From NCBI GenBank assembly GCA_036874045.1, contig CM072339.1:3293501-3357500 (forward strand): a stretch of DNA of 64,000 bases, read 5' to 3'. Numbering within the stretch: position 1 is the stretch's first letter; every line of letters starts with the position of its first letter. Shown here one piece after another: positions 47,145-59,689 of the stretch. This stretch comes from Cymodocea nodosa (taxonomy: Eukaryota > Streptophyta > Magnoliopsida > Alismatales > Cymodoceaceae). The position numbers and the translations under genes are program-made. Below the pieces are notes generated by a model. That model saw only the letters and a list, made by a program, of their open reading frames with translations. It was not told the DNA's origin and did not search any database.

Positions 47145-49434
47145 ATGTCGAAGCGGCGCGCAGCGTTCCTGTCGAGGTGGAAGGCCGCGTCGTCGGCGTT
47201 CGGGTCGAATGGGGCGGTGGATGGGGGCGGGGGGGAGTGGGGGTCGGTGGAGGAAGAGGTGGTGGTGGACGACAGGTGGACGAGGCTGCTGCCGGAGTTG
47301 CTCTGGGAGATCATAAGAAGGGTGGAGGAGAGCGAGGAAAGGTGGCCAATGAGGAAGAATGTGGTCGCGTGCGCTTCTGTTTGCAGGAGGTGGAGGGAGA
47401 TCACGACTGGGATCGTCCGGCCCCCTGCGGAGTGTGGGAAGATCACTTTTCCTATCTCTCTTAAACAGGTATTCAATGCGATCTTCTTCTCTTTTTTTTG
47501 TGGGGGTTGGGGTGGGTAATGTGGTTGGTTTTAGTCGGCTAATGTTCAAAGATTTGCTGCTGTGGAAGGTTTTTTTTTCCCCGCCTTGTGTGGATGGAAT
47601 TTAGCGGGTTTTGTTGTTAACGTTGATAGGAAAGGAGTTACCTTTTCTGCCGTTTTCGTTCATTCCATATGATTCTCTTGGACATCGCAAATCTTATGAT
47701 CATTTTTTATGCAGCCTGGGCCAAGGGAACTTCCTCTTCAATGTTTCATAAAGAGGAACAGGAAAAATTCTACATTTTACCTGTATCTTAGCCTTACACA
47801 AAGTAAGCAAATTTGATTGCGTGATATTGTGATCCAAATTTACCTTTTAATGCTTGCCTTTTTCTGCAGTGTTAGGTTTTTCCACAAGTCCGTGTTTGTC
47901 TTTGACGAATACTATTAGATCTATGGTCTCTTCTGTCTGTAAATTCTGACGAATGAAGAAAATAAGATAATCATATCAAGTTCCAATGAAAGCATTGATC
48001 ACTCTAAGGAACTATATATCAGCGAACACCAGTGTATTCAATGGTTTGTTTGAAAAGTCAATATATACTTTTGTTCCCAAGTAAACTTGTTGAACTCGAG
48101 TTGCTCTTGGGTCACATAATTTATCAATGGGTAAAAATGTAGGCTCATTATTTTTTTTAAGTTTTTGATGATAAGGGAGTACTCTGAATATTTCTGAACA
48201 AGTTGATCTGTTTACTTTGAATGGGTGGCTATAATGTCAGTTACTAAAAATGCTGGTGAAATTTCTGTTTGCACAACTGGTACTAAGTTTATATAATTTG
48301 ATAAATCATGCTTTTCATATCATACCACTATATGGTATATGAAGAATGTAGAGTGGATTGAAGTAACCTAAGATTTACTCTGTAAAAGAGTATTGAGGCG
48401 GAGGTTTGCATTAATGCGATGAAATTTGAATGCTCCCAGTATCATGATTGAAGTTCGCGGCATTTATGGTCCAACAGCTATTAGTACTTTTCCCAGTGGC
48501 ATTTCGTTTTTGCTTCACTATAAAAATGATGATCTAATGAGTGCACATTTCAAACCAAAGCTTTTTTTTCTCTCTCCAGCATTTATGGACAAGGGGAAAT
48601 TTCTCCTGGCTGCTCGAAGGTTTAGGCATGGTACATATACAGAATATATTATATCCCTTGACGCTGATGAACTATCACAAGGAAGTAATGCGTATGTTGG
48701 TAAACTAAGGTATCTTCCTCAAAGGTGTATGCAAATTTTGCACGTATTATACGTTCTTTTTTGCATGTTCTGGATGACTTAAAATCTTTTTCAAAATCAT
48801 ATTGTGAATGCCATTTTCAGCTTCTTACTCTTGATTTCTCTTTTTTCCCTGTAGCTCTAATTTCTTGGGTACAAAATTTACATTATATGATAGTCAACCA
48901 CCTTTCAGTGGTGCGAAGGCATCAAACAATCGAGCAAGTCGCCGCTTTGCCAGCAAACAGATTAGCCCCCAGGTTTCTGCTGGGAATTTCATAATTGGGC
49001 GTGTGTCATACAAATTCAACCTTCTTAGGTCAAGGGGGCCAAGGAGAATGGTTTGCTCATTGCAAAATACTTCAACAAAGGAAAGCAAGGAAGATGCCCA
49101 GAAGAACTCTGGGAAAACGAAGCCAACATCTGAATCTGAAACAATATTCCTAAAGAATAATGCCCCCAGGTGGCATGAGCACTTGCAATGCTGGTGCTTA
49201 AATTTCCATGGGCGAGTCACTGTTGCTTCTGTAAAGAATTTTCAGCTGGCGGCTGCAGCACCAACTGCAGAATCTAGCCGATTGAGAACTTCGAAAGATG
49301 ATGAGGCTGTAGTTCTCCAATTCGGGAAAATTGCAGATGACATGTTCACTATGGATTACCGGCAGCCACTGTCAGCCTTTCAGGCATTCGCCATCTGTCT
49401 TACAAGCTTTGGAACAAAACTGGCTTGTGAATGA
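47145..49434 (+). CDS. Tubby-like F-box protein
   Basis: Plant TLP, an F-box subunit expected to join an SCF ubiquitin ligase while its tubby barrel binds phosphoinositides at membranes. Exons: 47145-47468, 47715-47802, 48580-48709, 48855-49434; 1122 bp, 373 aa plus TGA, phases consistent. The F-box lies at about residues 42-90 ([20 protein letters not shown], then VCRRWREIT). The tubby domain starts with [14 protein letters not shown] and continues [66 protein letters not shown] and KNFQLAAA. It ends with [18 protein letters not shown], the tubby C-terminal signature. The Ala-Gly-rich segment at 20-31 is low complexity. The first exon is GC-rich, later ones are not. This is the best preserved and most compact gene in the window. 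Confidence 0.95.
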
Positions 49435-50884
49435 GATTGCCAGTTACTTTGTTACTCTGGGGTAAAGAAGTGCTAACGTCATGTTTGCAAGTGTTGTAAT
49501 GTATATTTATCTCTTTGAACGGAAACGTTTGTTTATATACCTGTAAAAGGGAATTAATTCTCTCCGTGGATTTCTTCTCGTCATCTGGTCTTTCAGTATG
49601 TAAGCACAAAACCATTAACCTACTCTCACCTAGATTTCGAGGAAAAAGATGATACCTTTTCTTTTTTTAAAAGAAATCTCCAATCTATTTATGAGATAGG
49701 AGTTCAAAAACCTTGGTACAAGCGTGAGGAGGGGGGGGGGTCTCATGAAAAACACAAGAGAACGCCAGAAAAATGGGGCTCATCTCACCCTACGGTTGGG
49801 TCCAAAGTGTATTGGTTTTTCACCTCAGATGGTAATTGATCTTAAGGTTTAAAAATTTACAATTTTTGTTTAATTACAGTCATGGACTTTGTAATCAAAA
49901 TATCTTAAAGAATATAGTTCGAATTAAGTTAAAATATTAATACATATTAGATTAATTAAATTTAAGTTTAAACGATGATGGTGCGTCTAGAAAACTTCTC
50001 TTGTTAAAGCTGAGCATGTCAAATTTCTTGCCCTAAGAAATCCAATTCTTGAGTCTTGTCAAATCTCAAGGATGCTGGGGTTTCTAGATGTGGATCTATC
50101 AAAGCTCCACCTGTGAAGACCCTACAGAGGTCAACAAGACTGTGTCAAGATGAGGGTTATCAAGGAAAGTTATCTGCATTGGAAAATATCAAACAGACTT
50201 GTCTAAGGATGGATGACCAACTCACCAATGGAGGAGGTCCTGCTTAACGTGGTAGGAATCAACGTTGGTCGTTAGGTGTGGACCACTCACAAGGTGCATT
50301 TGCCCATCACCCCATTGACCCTTGGGAGCTAAGTTAGAAAGTTCAAGGGGATTTGAGATGAGTTAAGCTCCATTAGAAAACTTGTTGAATACCGGAGCAA
50401 GGTCTTCTAGCACCCAAAAGGTCTTGGTGGTAGGTATGACTTTTTCATTACATCCATGTGAAAAGCCCCCCCACACCTCTCACTCAATTATTACTATATG
50501 CTTGAAGGCTATATGTATGAGGCCTAAGCTAAGATGTCAATCAGGAAATGCCCTTTTACAGTAATAAGGGTGGTGGGAAAGATAATGAAAGAGATTCAAG
50601 AGGAAGGGGGGAATGACCATGAAGAAAGAAACAGGGAACTGCTAACTTTTCTTTTCATCCCCCACCTATAAAATGTGCATAATAAACTAAAATATTACTT
50701 ACGTCTATTAAAATGATCATTCTCTCGGTCTATCTTTATTTTTTGATGAAAAAGTATTTTTATCATGATTCGAAGTTAATTTTTTTTTAATAATCACGAA
50801 AGATGAAGAAATTATTATACTATTATCAAAGATTCGTTAGAATGAGATAAAAAATTGCTGCCATTTTATTAATGTCGTAGAGAA
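49435..50884. other. Intergenic between tubby-like and RAB3GAP2-like genes
   Basis: Holds the tubby-like 3' UTR at its left end, a short poly-G run at 49730-49741, and a relatively GC-rich block at 50050-50560 that reads like part of a retroelement leader or LTR but has no recognisable domain. No gene is supported. Confidence 0.45.
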
Positions 50885-50885
50885 G

Positions 50886-50913
50886 TGGGCCGATTCCATG
50901 GGCCTAAAGCCCA
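50886..50913 (+). promoter_or_regulatory. Cluster of site II (TGGGCY) elements
   Basis: TGGGCC at 50886-50891 and 50899-50904 and GCCCA at 50909-50913 (TGGGC on the other strand) lie about 115-140 bp before the ATG. Site II elements are bound by TCP factors and are common in promoters of broadly expressed plant genes. No clear TATA box is seen, which fits that class. Confidence 0.55.
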
Positions 50914-51027
50914 TAGATATGTCGTTGGTGTTCCGGAACAGCCGAAACATCTCCTCTTCCGATCGAACGGGGACGGAAGAGACGAAAAGCTGCTGCTTCT
51001 TCTCTTTCTTCTTCTTCTTCTTCTCCA

Positions 51028-52341
51028 ATGGCGAGACGCTCACGTCTGACGGACGTGGGCCATGTGGCACTCGACAGCCTCCGCGAGCTCGGCGCGGGAA
51101 ACAATGGAGAATGGCTGGCGGACGCCGCAGTCTACGCCGCAATTCACCCACACTACCTCGCCTTCGCTAGCGGCTCCCTTGTCGATGTAGTCCACTGGGG
51201 GGAAACCGGCGACGTGCGGCCAACTCGTTCGGTAAAGATCAGACCGTCCCTTTCCGACTTTGAAGGCGAAATCAGCGCGATCGAGTGGGTCGCAGTCGGA
51301 GATCTGGTCGTCCTCGCCCTCGGGACCTCCGGAGGTTATTTGCTTTTTTACTCCTTGGAGAACGTCCTCGTACACAAGCAGGTTCGTTTTGATTGACGGA
51401 CTTTTCTTCTGAGACGTCTTGAATATTTTTATTTGATTTTTTTTTTTCTTTTCTGCTGTAGATTGTGCACGATGGTCGTGTGCTCAGGCTTCGGTTTCGG
51501 GAAGTGGAGCATGAATCTGAGAGTGATGATGTGCATGCCCAGGAACTTTGTGTTGTGATGCCTGGGGTGATTGCTCGTTTTGATGGGTTGGATATCAAGG
51601 TTTCTTTAGCACCGTTACCGTCCCCAAGAAAGAATTATAGTATATTTTTTTTGGAATTAGGGCATTAATGTTGTCAATCGACAGAGCGATAATGTGCGTC
51701 CTTGTTATTGTTTAGAGCTGTTTAGACCAGTCGATAAAGCAAAACAGTCCACATGGCTGGGGAAATCGAAAAATGGAAGAGGTAGATGGAAGTTCTCCTG
51801 CGAAAATACCGTATCGAGTATGGAATGTGAGCAAGTTTGGTTCCTGTGCCGATGCAGCGATCACAGGTCTGATGCCACCACCACTGTTGGAACTCCAGGT
51901 GAAAGACTGTCTATATTGTTTATTGCAGAATCTCTGATAATAATTGATTTTCACGAAATATATCTGAAGCAACACTGGTACTTGAATTCAGCTACTTTTG
52001 TTGTTGGGCAGTCTGAACAACGCCACTATTGTGCAGTTACTATTGGAGATGACGCCGTGATTTCAGCATACAGGTGATTTTCGTTACTTTTTTTAGCTTC
52101 TTATTCTTTGTCATCCCTTAATATATTCGCATGGTATTTACATCTATGAACTTTGTATTGCCATCAAATTGACTTGTAGAGTTTCAGAGCGTCGTAGCAG
52201 ATCCTTGGTTGGAGCCATCCTCAGGAACGCTTTACCTGCAGCAGTTTCAACAATAACATCCCTTTCCAAACTGATTTGGCGAAGTGAAAAGTCGTCTGTG
52301 AAAAAACCAGAGGGAGTGTCTCAGTCATTTGACAAATGTCA
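51028..52341 (+). CDS. RAB3GAP2-like N-terminal part (3' partial)
   Basis: Resembles the N-terminal domain of the Rab3 GTPase-activating protein non-catalytic subunit, which pairs with the catalytic subunit to act on Rab GTPases in membrane traffic. Exons: 51028-51381, 51462-51599, 51685-52073 and 52180 to about 52337-52341; phases join, giving roughly 345 residues. Supporting stretches are YLAFASGSLVDVVHW, ISAIEWVAVGDLVVLALGTSGGYLLFYSLE, HDGRVLRLRFRE, VMPGVIARFDGLDI and DDAVISAYRVSERRSRSLVGA, a beta-propeller-like start. The last donor (near 52338-52343) is weak, and no following exon was found in the next 11.6 kb, which is Copia DNA. Either a very large intron continues past the window or the gene is truncated. 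Start ATG at 51028 follows a (TTC)n leader; the family call is from memory of the plant sequences. Confidence 0.75.
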
Positions 52342-53074
52342 GTATCAGTTTTTTTGCTTTTTTATCACGAGGTTCACTAATATTTCAAATGCAACTATTC
52401 ATTAAGCATTTGTTGATGTGTACATAAATTATTTACAAAACATTTGATACTCTAATTTCAATAAAAGTTGATTTTTTTATTATCATTACTTTGTGTACAT
52501 TCATTCTGTTTGGGCACAAATATTATGAAAACAAGGTAGTGTTTTATGTAAATTGGCACACTGAAATAATGGGAAACTAGCCATGATCCCTGATTCTACA
52601 CTGAATGCCAAAAGCAATATCATCAATACAAGTATCAGTAGCATGATCCTTCTTCCTTTGTGAAATTAATATTTGAAACTGCTGCTGTTACTGTACTGCT
52701 AAAATGCACCTTCTGTTGCTGTTTCTCACCATTGAAGTTTAGACCTTCCCATGGCACTTTTACTTTCAACGTTAATTGGTTATCCCTTCTTATAGTTGTA
52801 GGTGAAGCGAAAGCTGTTCTTTCAAAATGAACTTATCAAACCTAGGCTTTGTTCAGTTTTTAAGAATTGTTGCTGTTGAAATATTAGCATCCAACTTAAA
52901 ACAGTTGACAAGTAGTGAAAATTTTCATTAATATATAAGTGCAAGTATTGCCAATTCACTTTTTCTAATGTAAGATTATTCCAGTACTGTTCTTCATATG
53001 TAGTTCCTGTTAGAATAGGAAAAATGGCATTAGATTGTAAAAAGAGGAGTACTAGAATATGTATGTTCGTATGT
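52342..53074. other. Presumed intron, nothing recognised
   Basis: AT-rich DNA right of the last RAB3GAP2-like exon. Contains no recognisable continuation of the gene. Ends where Copia RNase H similarity begins. Confidence 0.4.
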
Positions 53075-54675
53075 ACCCCCATTTTTTCAACACTAGATCT
53101 AGACATTACATTCTATTTCTTACCACATCAAGTCACTAGATTGCCCCTTATGTAGGTACAAAAATTTGAAATAGTTTTTGTTGGAGTATATGAGTTAGTT
53201 TAGTATTGTGTTGTAAGTGAGTTTAGTCTCACATTGGTTAGAATCTTTTTGTCTCTTGTCTGTAGCCTCTATATATAGAGGTTTTATTTACTTATGAATA
53301 TATGTAGCAAAAAAGGCCATTTCTTATATTTCAACATGGGGTGGAACTCGAAGGCCTTTATATATAGAGGTTACATACCAGAGATAAAATAACTTTAACC
53401 AATGTGGTACTAAACCTACTTACAACATAATACTAGACTAACTCATATACTCTAATAGATTTCCTATCACCTTTATCATACATAATTTGAGTCTAAGTAG
53501 CTTTCCACTTGTAAGTGAACATGTCATTTATAAACTAGACCTTTTCCAAAAGCCTTTTTCACATACACTAGAACTTGAATTGCACCTCACCAATGGACAT
53601 CTTTAAGTTCATGTATAAATTGACTTAGAAGATTTATTATATAAGTAATGTCAAGTCTAGTAATAGTCAAGTAGATCAACTTTTTTCAATTAATTGCATG
53701 TATCTCCTTGGATCATCTAATGGCTTTGACGAAGCATCCTAGAATGGGGAATTCTACTCAAGTGTTTTTTCTAGTTTGTGGTCTACCAACCCCATTTCTT
53801 GTAGTAGATTTAAAACATACTTCTTCTAAGATAAGTAAAGTGTATCCCTACATATGTAAATTCAATTCCTTGGAAATACCTAGGTCTCCTCATATCCTTT
53901 GTGATAAAATGCTTATTTAGATTCACCTTCATATTGCTATGTCTGTCAAGTCACTTATTGTAAGTAAAATATCATCTACATATACAACTATGATAACACA
54001 TTCAACATTAGTTTTCTTGTAGAAGACCAAATGATCCACTATGCACTTGTGAAAACCATCGTTACATATAACCTTGTTAAACTTGTCAAACTATGCTTTA
54101 AGACTTTATTTGAATTTGTAAATGATCTTTTTATGGAGACAAACTTGAGGCTCTTCTTGAGTAACATGCCTAAGAGGTTGCTTTATAAATTTTTGTTTAG
54201 AAATATCATCATATAAAAAAACATTGTTGACATTTTAGTTGAAACATAAGCCAACATTGGTTAGTGGCGATAGATAAAATAACTTGAATTTAATTAAGGT
54301 GTTTTGTTGACGAGAAAGTTTTAGAATAATTAATATTATAAGTTTGAGAAAAACCATAGGTTACAAGACAAGCTTTGTAACGATCAACTATCCCATCAAG
54401 TTTATATTTAATAGTGTACACCTATTGGTGAGAGACTATGTTGGCTTTAGTAGGATAATGTACTAGATCTCACATACCATGTGACCTGAGAGCTTTTATC
54501 TCCTTGTCTATGGTAGTTTTCTAATGAGGGAGTTGGAGAGCTTTCTAATAAGTCCTAGGGAGAGACTTTAATGAAATAGACAAGACAAAGCTTGGAAGAA
54601 AGAATTAAAGTTATCATAAAAAGTAAAATTGGTTAAAGGATGTGAGGTACAAAAACATTTACCATTTTATAAAGC
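53075..54675 (-). mobile_element. Decayed Copia RT/RNase H fragment
   Basis: Minus-strand DNA matching the 3' pol of the Copia at 26457-31250. Shared pieces, in order from the right, are the RT start, the AYVDD region near 53960-53990 (plus-strand AAAATATCATCTACATATAC), the PDIS/QFM region (53610-53670), and the RNase H STSS/ESKY part (53080-53150). Many frameshifts. It is interrupted at 53179-53458 by an inverted pair of LTR-like sequences. The right limit is set by the LTR of the next element. Confidence 0.7.
53179..53458. repeat. Palindromic LTR foldback (about 280 bp)
   Basis: The left arm begins TGTTGGAGTATATGAGTTAG and runs to the palindromic CTCTATATATAGAG near 53270. The right arm, read on the other strand from 53458, begins CTATTAGAGTATATGAGTTA and runs to CTCTATATATAAAGG. 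The arms are about 100 bp and roughly 85% alike by eye, with a ~75-bp spacer. Each arm resembles the 5' part of the short-LTR family (GTGGGTTTAGTC.CACATT, GTAGCCTCTATATATAGA). Confidence 0.85.
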
Positions 54676-55028
54676 TGTAGGATCGTAAGTATCACAAGAA
54701 AGAGGGTAAATCGTGTCTTTAGAAAATTAATTAAAACTTCTAGTAGATAAAATAAGAGTACAAATTCACACCAATTTTATAAATCACAACTTTATTGAAA
54801 AAGTAATAATTTACAAACTTTTAAATACAAATTCCTTACTTATCGATTCTGATACAAAAACTATACGACTTTTTAACATAATTCTTTGATTAACTCAAAA
54901 CATTAACAATAACTATATGAATTTTCAAAAATAGTTAATGCCTAACAATACGACCGAGATAAAAATGTATACTTAAACTTATTTTTAGACTTATTAAAAT
55001 ACACATCATCAAAACAAAATTCTTAACA
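54676..55028 (-). repeat. 3' LTR of the Sirevirus-like element (353 bp)
   Basis: In element orientation it starts TGTTAAGAATTTTGTTTTGA and ends GATCCTACA, so it has TG..CA ends. It includes AATAAA and a CACGATTTACCCTCTTTCTTG tail of the type common in plant Copia LTRs. A polypurine tract abuts its start. Confidence 0.7.
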
Positions 55029-55439
55029 ATCTCTCTCTTTTTGATAATGATAAAATTTAATAAGTCTAATTTTCAAAAATCATTCTCCCCTTTTTTGTTA
55101 TTATACAAAAATCATAAGATTATGTGAGGAATAAAACATGCTAAGTATAAAATTTAAAAAGGAATCATAAAATTGATTTTCATTTAAAACTCAAAAAACG
55201 TGGATATACAATAATTGTTTTTATTAACTACAACATTTGAATAAAAAAAACAGTTATTACAATTTTCAACAAATTACGTAAGATGTTTCTATTTAATATA
55301 TAATTTGTTTTGTATCAATTCATAAGCTTCTATGTCTTCTTAAAATATTTAATAGAGTTTTTGAAATCTTTTGTGTAATTTCTACGCCAACTCTGTTAAC
55401 TTGATCAATAGTTTCTTGATTTAAATCTGAAGGTTACTA

Positions 55440-57880
55440 TAATTGAATTGTATTATGACTTTTTGTTTGTTGTTGGTACTGTGACTGTATTTGCTATTCA
55501 TATTGTTCTTGTTGTTATTGCTGTTCCTGTTGTTATTGTTGCTGTTTGTGCTGTATTTTAGGTAAGTCTGTAATATGATATTTTTGAAGTTCTTTTGTAA
55601 AGTAAGATCTTGATTTTATCTTTTTCTGTGACTAAAGTGTTATATCTATTTGTCTTGCTACAATTCTTAATATTACATCACTAAAAAATAATTTACTTTA
55701 CAAATTTAGAATATGATAAATAAAATTGTCATATCAGGTGACCTGAATATGATTTATTAAAACATATGTTATATAAAAACAACATCTGTCAACTTCAGTT
55801 TTATGACAAAACTTTTGAAAGATGAGAGTATGCAATATTTTTGCAATAAACCTTCCTTGGTCATGTAAATCATTTAAGAATCAAAGTTTGTTATTGGTAT
55901 CAGGATTTTTTGCCAATTATTGTATGTCCCAACCTAACTGATATACTTATCGCTTTTTTGATAATTTAACTCATTTATTCTTCAATCTTAATACTTCATA
56001 TAAGAGCTTAGGAGTTAACTAAATATCTAAATGTTGTATATTAGACACAAGAATATTATCTACAACCATTAAGTTAGAATAAAACCAACTGATAATCTCT
56101 TAAATGTTTAAATGACTTGGTTGTTGTGGTAGTAATGTTAACAACTTTTGAAATTGAAACATCTCTTTTATATTGGTAGTTCTCTCAAACATAATTGGTC
56201 GTGCATATAAAACAGTAAAAGTTTTATAATTTAAGTACTGTGCATAATAAGAATTATCTCTAAACCAAAGTAGCATGCTATCTTTCAAATTCTGCTCTAG
56301 GTTTGAAATTTTCCTATCATGATTTTCTTTAGACTTGAGACTTTCATTATATTCAACAACTATATTTTCAAAATCATCAACAACATTTTCAAACTCTGTG
56401 TGAAATTCTGAAATATCAGCGACTATCATATCAATAATTTCATCAACAATAGTTATCTGAATTTCTTCAACATTTTCTGCTTTTCAGCAATTGTAACATT
56501 TTCTCTTTGTTCTTCAATGTGAACAACAATCTCTAACAACTGTCTCTGGATTTGAAAATGCTCAATACCAAATGCTGGCGTATTAATATCTTGTACTTTA
56601 GGAGCATTATCTTTAATCGAGACTTCAACATTATTGTATTCTAATTGTAACAAAATATTTTGCTGATTATATACATTTATTAATCAATAACAAGTAATTT
56701 GTAATAGTCATAATCAGATATTTACAAATTGATATATGCAACCATAAAATATAGTATTTTGTTATGATACTATATGAGGAATAATATTTGTACATTTCTC
56801 TTTTAATGATATGCTATCAAAATTTGTTGACTTTGTGTCTATATCATCAATAATGTCATCTAGATTTATATCATCTGTAAATTGATTATTATCAAAATTT
56901 CTTACATCTTCTAATACTATAGGATGACTACAAAATAAATTATTATGTACAACAGTATTTCTTGGAAAATTATCCATCTTATTAAACGAGTCATTATGAA
57001 TTAAAGTGACATAATACCTTAGCGTGCATACTTTTAATCAAAGATGTGTCAAATCTACTAGAATGACATTAGTGACTTGCTCTTCAACAATGACAATAGA
57101 ATACAATTTTCCATTTCTGAGTGACTCCTCTCTTTGCTACAAAATTTTTCTTTCACCTGTAGTTAGCGCTAAACTTTCAATTCTTTTTTTCTTTCAACTG
57201 TATGTCTGAATGTTTCCTCTTGTATTGGTGACACTGGGATTTCTTTGACTTCTCTTGTAAGTGACACCTATGGAGTAGATGATCCTTTTCCATACTTTCT
57301 TGGTCACAAAAGTGGTACATAAAGTTTCAACTCATCAACCTCTGTTATCTTTAATTGATATATTTTCTGACCTTCACTTTAAAGGTTCATTTTCCAAATT
57401 ATTGTTTTCTATTCATTTATGTGTTTCTAAATTTTATTTAAAATAGTTGGTGGAAAGTAGTGTTGTGAATATAAACATTGTAGTTTACTATTTGCTTTGG
57501 CAATTAATGATTCTCATTTCTTTCTGTAAAATGTTATAGACTGTATCAGTACTTTTTCCAATACTTGTCCAAAATTGATACCAACCTTAGGGTTAGGTTG
57601 TATTGCTCTTTTTCATAAGTTTAATTTAGAAAACTCTGTCTGTTTTATTCTAAATTGAGTTTCAACATAATTTATAATAAATTTTTAATAGAAATTTTTC
57701 TCCTCTTAAACAGATTTACGTATTACTTGTAAAATCTCAAAAGAAAAAGTGTATTGGGAATATATATTATGAATTTTTCTTTTGATCTTTTTCAACTCCA
57801 TCTCCTTCTGTGTTTTAGTGAGTCTACCATATCCTGTTTCGTGTCTTGACATGATCTTTAATCTTTGCAATGTATTATAC
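55440..57880 (-). pseudogene. Extra ORF region between pol and 3' LTR
   Basis: Unrecognised, broken coding-like DNA on the same strand as pol. From the right: a start near 57855 (MSRHETGYGRLTKTQKEME) followed by Lys/Glu-rich sequence and FSFEILQVIRKS; then, near 57570, NPKVGINFGQVLEKV. Next an acidic segment (56977-56762, IDDIDTKS), coiled-coil-like stretches (56653-56100), and a Gln-rich tail (55560-55450). Position after pol fits the envelope-like ORF of some Sireviruses, but no transmembrane segment was seen and no family motif was recognised. It might also be a separate element inserted there. Confidence 0.4.
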
Positions 57881-59680
57881 TTAGGAATTTAGTGGAATTA
57901 AGATTTACAATCTAAGTTTACAACAGTTGAAACATAAAAGGTTGTCAGTAAAACTTATAACTCTTCAAGTTTTTAACTAGGTATTTGGATTTAGCGTTAA
58001 ATTCATAAGTATTTAAGATTTGAATGCAACAAATAAAATGTACAAGTAACCTGAAAAGTTATGATAACTATATGAGTTTTTAACTTAATACACATGAAGA
58101 CTTAGCATAACTTTACTATTTTTCTTTAAAATGCTAAAAGATAAACTGAGAAACACGAAGACTTAAGATGATTGTTCGCACAACAATGATTATATGAGTT
58201 TTTCAAATAATAAAGTTCATAATTATATGACAAACTAGAATAGTTATCATTAACTTTAACAACAACAGGTAGAAGTATTGAAATAAGAATAAAAAATTTT
58301 CTTCACCTAGTAACTGTTCGAGTTTCTCGGATAGATATATTAAAAGGCCGAACACTTACACATAACTATTTGAGTTTTCTATGAAGTAATTAATCAATAA
58401 AATTAAAAAGAAACTCAAGTATAAATATAACCATATGAATTTGTAGTAAAGTAAAAGCATAGCAGGCTAACAAACTTAGATGGTTATTTATATCTTAACT
58501 TTATTATCAGAGTTTAAAAAATGATGGCAGATACCTAAATGATACTTAAATCAACTCCTCCTACTTTAATGCATCATTGAAAAATCATGACCTACTTTAG
58601 CTAGGTTGTCAAGCTCTACAAAATTATTTAGCAATTAAAAATCTATTTTGGCTGACTTAAATAGATTGCCAAACCCAATAAAAGATTAGTCATTTAAGCA
58701 TATTTTGTTTCTCTCTCTTTTTATATTTTTTTTCATAAAAGATAATACAATAATGAACAAGAGTTAAAAAGGTAACTCTTTGAATTTAATTTTAACCAGT
58801 TTGGCTAAAAACAAATCTATAGATATATACTTTTGGATAAATTAAAAAATTCTTCAATGAGTATCTAACATAGGAAAATAAATATGGTACTTTATGTGTA
58901 AATGATAGATAAGAACTAAAATTCGCATTGATTATCTACACATTTTATGGCAAAATTGTCATAATTAAATTTGAGTACATTGTCTTACTTTTTTTTAATA
59001 TATATAGTTACCTTCCATAATATCACATTTTTATGCGATCACAATCTTTTACTTAAGGAAAAGATAATTGGTTACTCAATAACAAGTGAGAATGTGCCAC
59101 TGTTCTAATTTTTGTTTTTGAAATTAATAATCTTAGTTACTTATATAACGAGTTTTTAGTCAACACATTCCAAATCAATTGTTTCAAGTGACTAGGGTTT
59201 AAAATCTTTTAACGGAATTAATAACTCAAGTAATTTTAGATTATGATCTAAAAGAATTTTTTTTTCTTTTTTTTTCAAAAAAATAGTAACTTAGAGAGAG
59301 GTAACCTCAAAATTCAATTTTTTTAATAGAATGTTAAAACTTTTCCTTAATAAATTGAACATACTTTTCATGTGTTTTCTAGTTAAAATTTTCATAAGTC
59401 TATATATAAGTATAAAAATAATATTAGTACTCATTAGAATTAATTAATCTTTCCTTTTAAGTAATCTTTTTTGAACAGTTTTCTTAAGAGTAAATTAGTT
59501 TCAATTAAACCAGAAATTCAAACTCTTAACTTCAAATTTTAGAACTGTAATACAAATAAACTATGAAGAAGGTAATTAATATTTTTCTGAAAATATATAG
59601 AGCAATTAAAAACCTAAACTAATTTCAATAAACCAAAAAATGAGTAATAGACACAACATTTAAATATCAAATAACCTACA
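57881..59680. other. AT-rich spacer inside the Sirevirus-like element
   Basis: No coding similarity was seen. Repeated words such as CTAGGTTGTCAAGCTC and ATAGATTGCCAAACCC (58600-58680) and AACACGAAGACTTA-type phrases (58090-58170) suggest decayed internal repeats. Confidence 0.35.
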
Positions 59681-59689
59681 AATATCAAG

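Noticed and set aside
46890-47549. 219-codon minus-strand ORF (and a 168-codon one in another frame)
   Set aside because: Antisense shadow of the GC-rich first exon and CCTCTT repeat of the tubby-like gene; the + strand exon has an F-box and correct splice phases.
48865-49220. Minus-strand ORF opposite the last tubby-like exon
   Set aside because: Shadow of a real coding exon.
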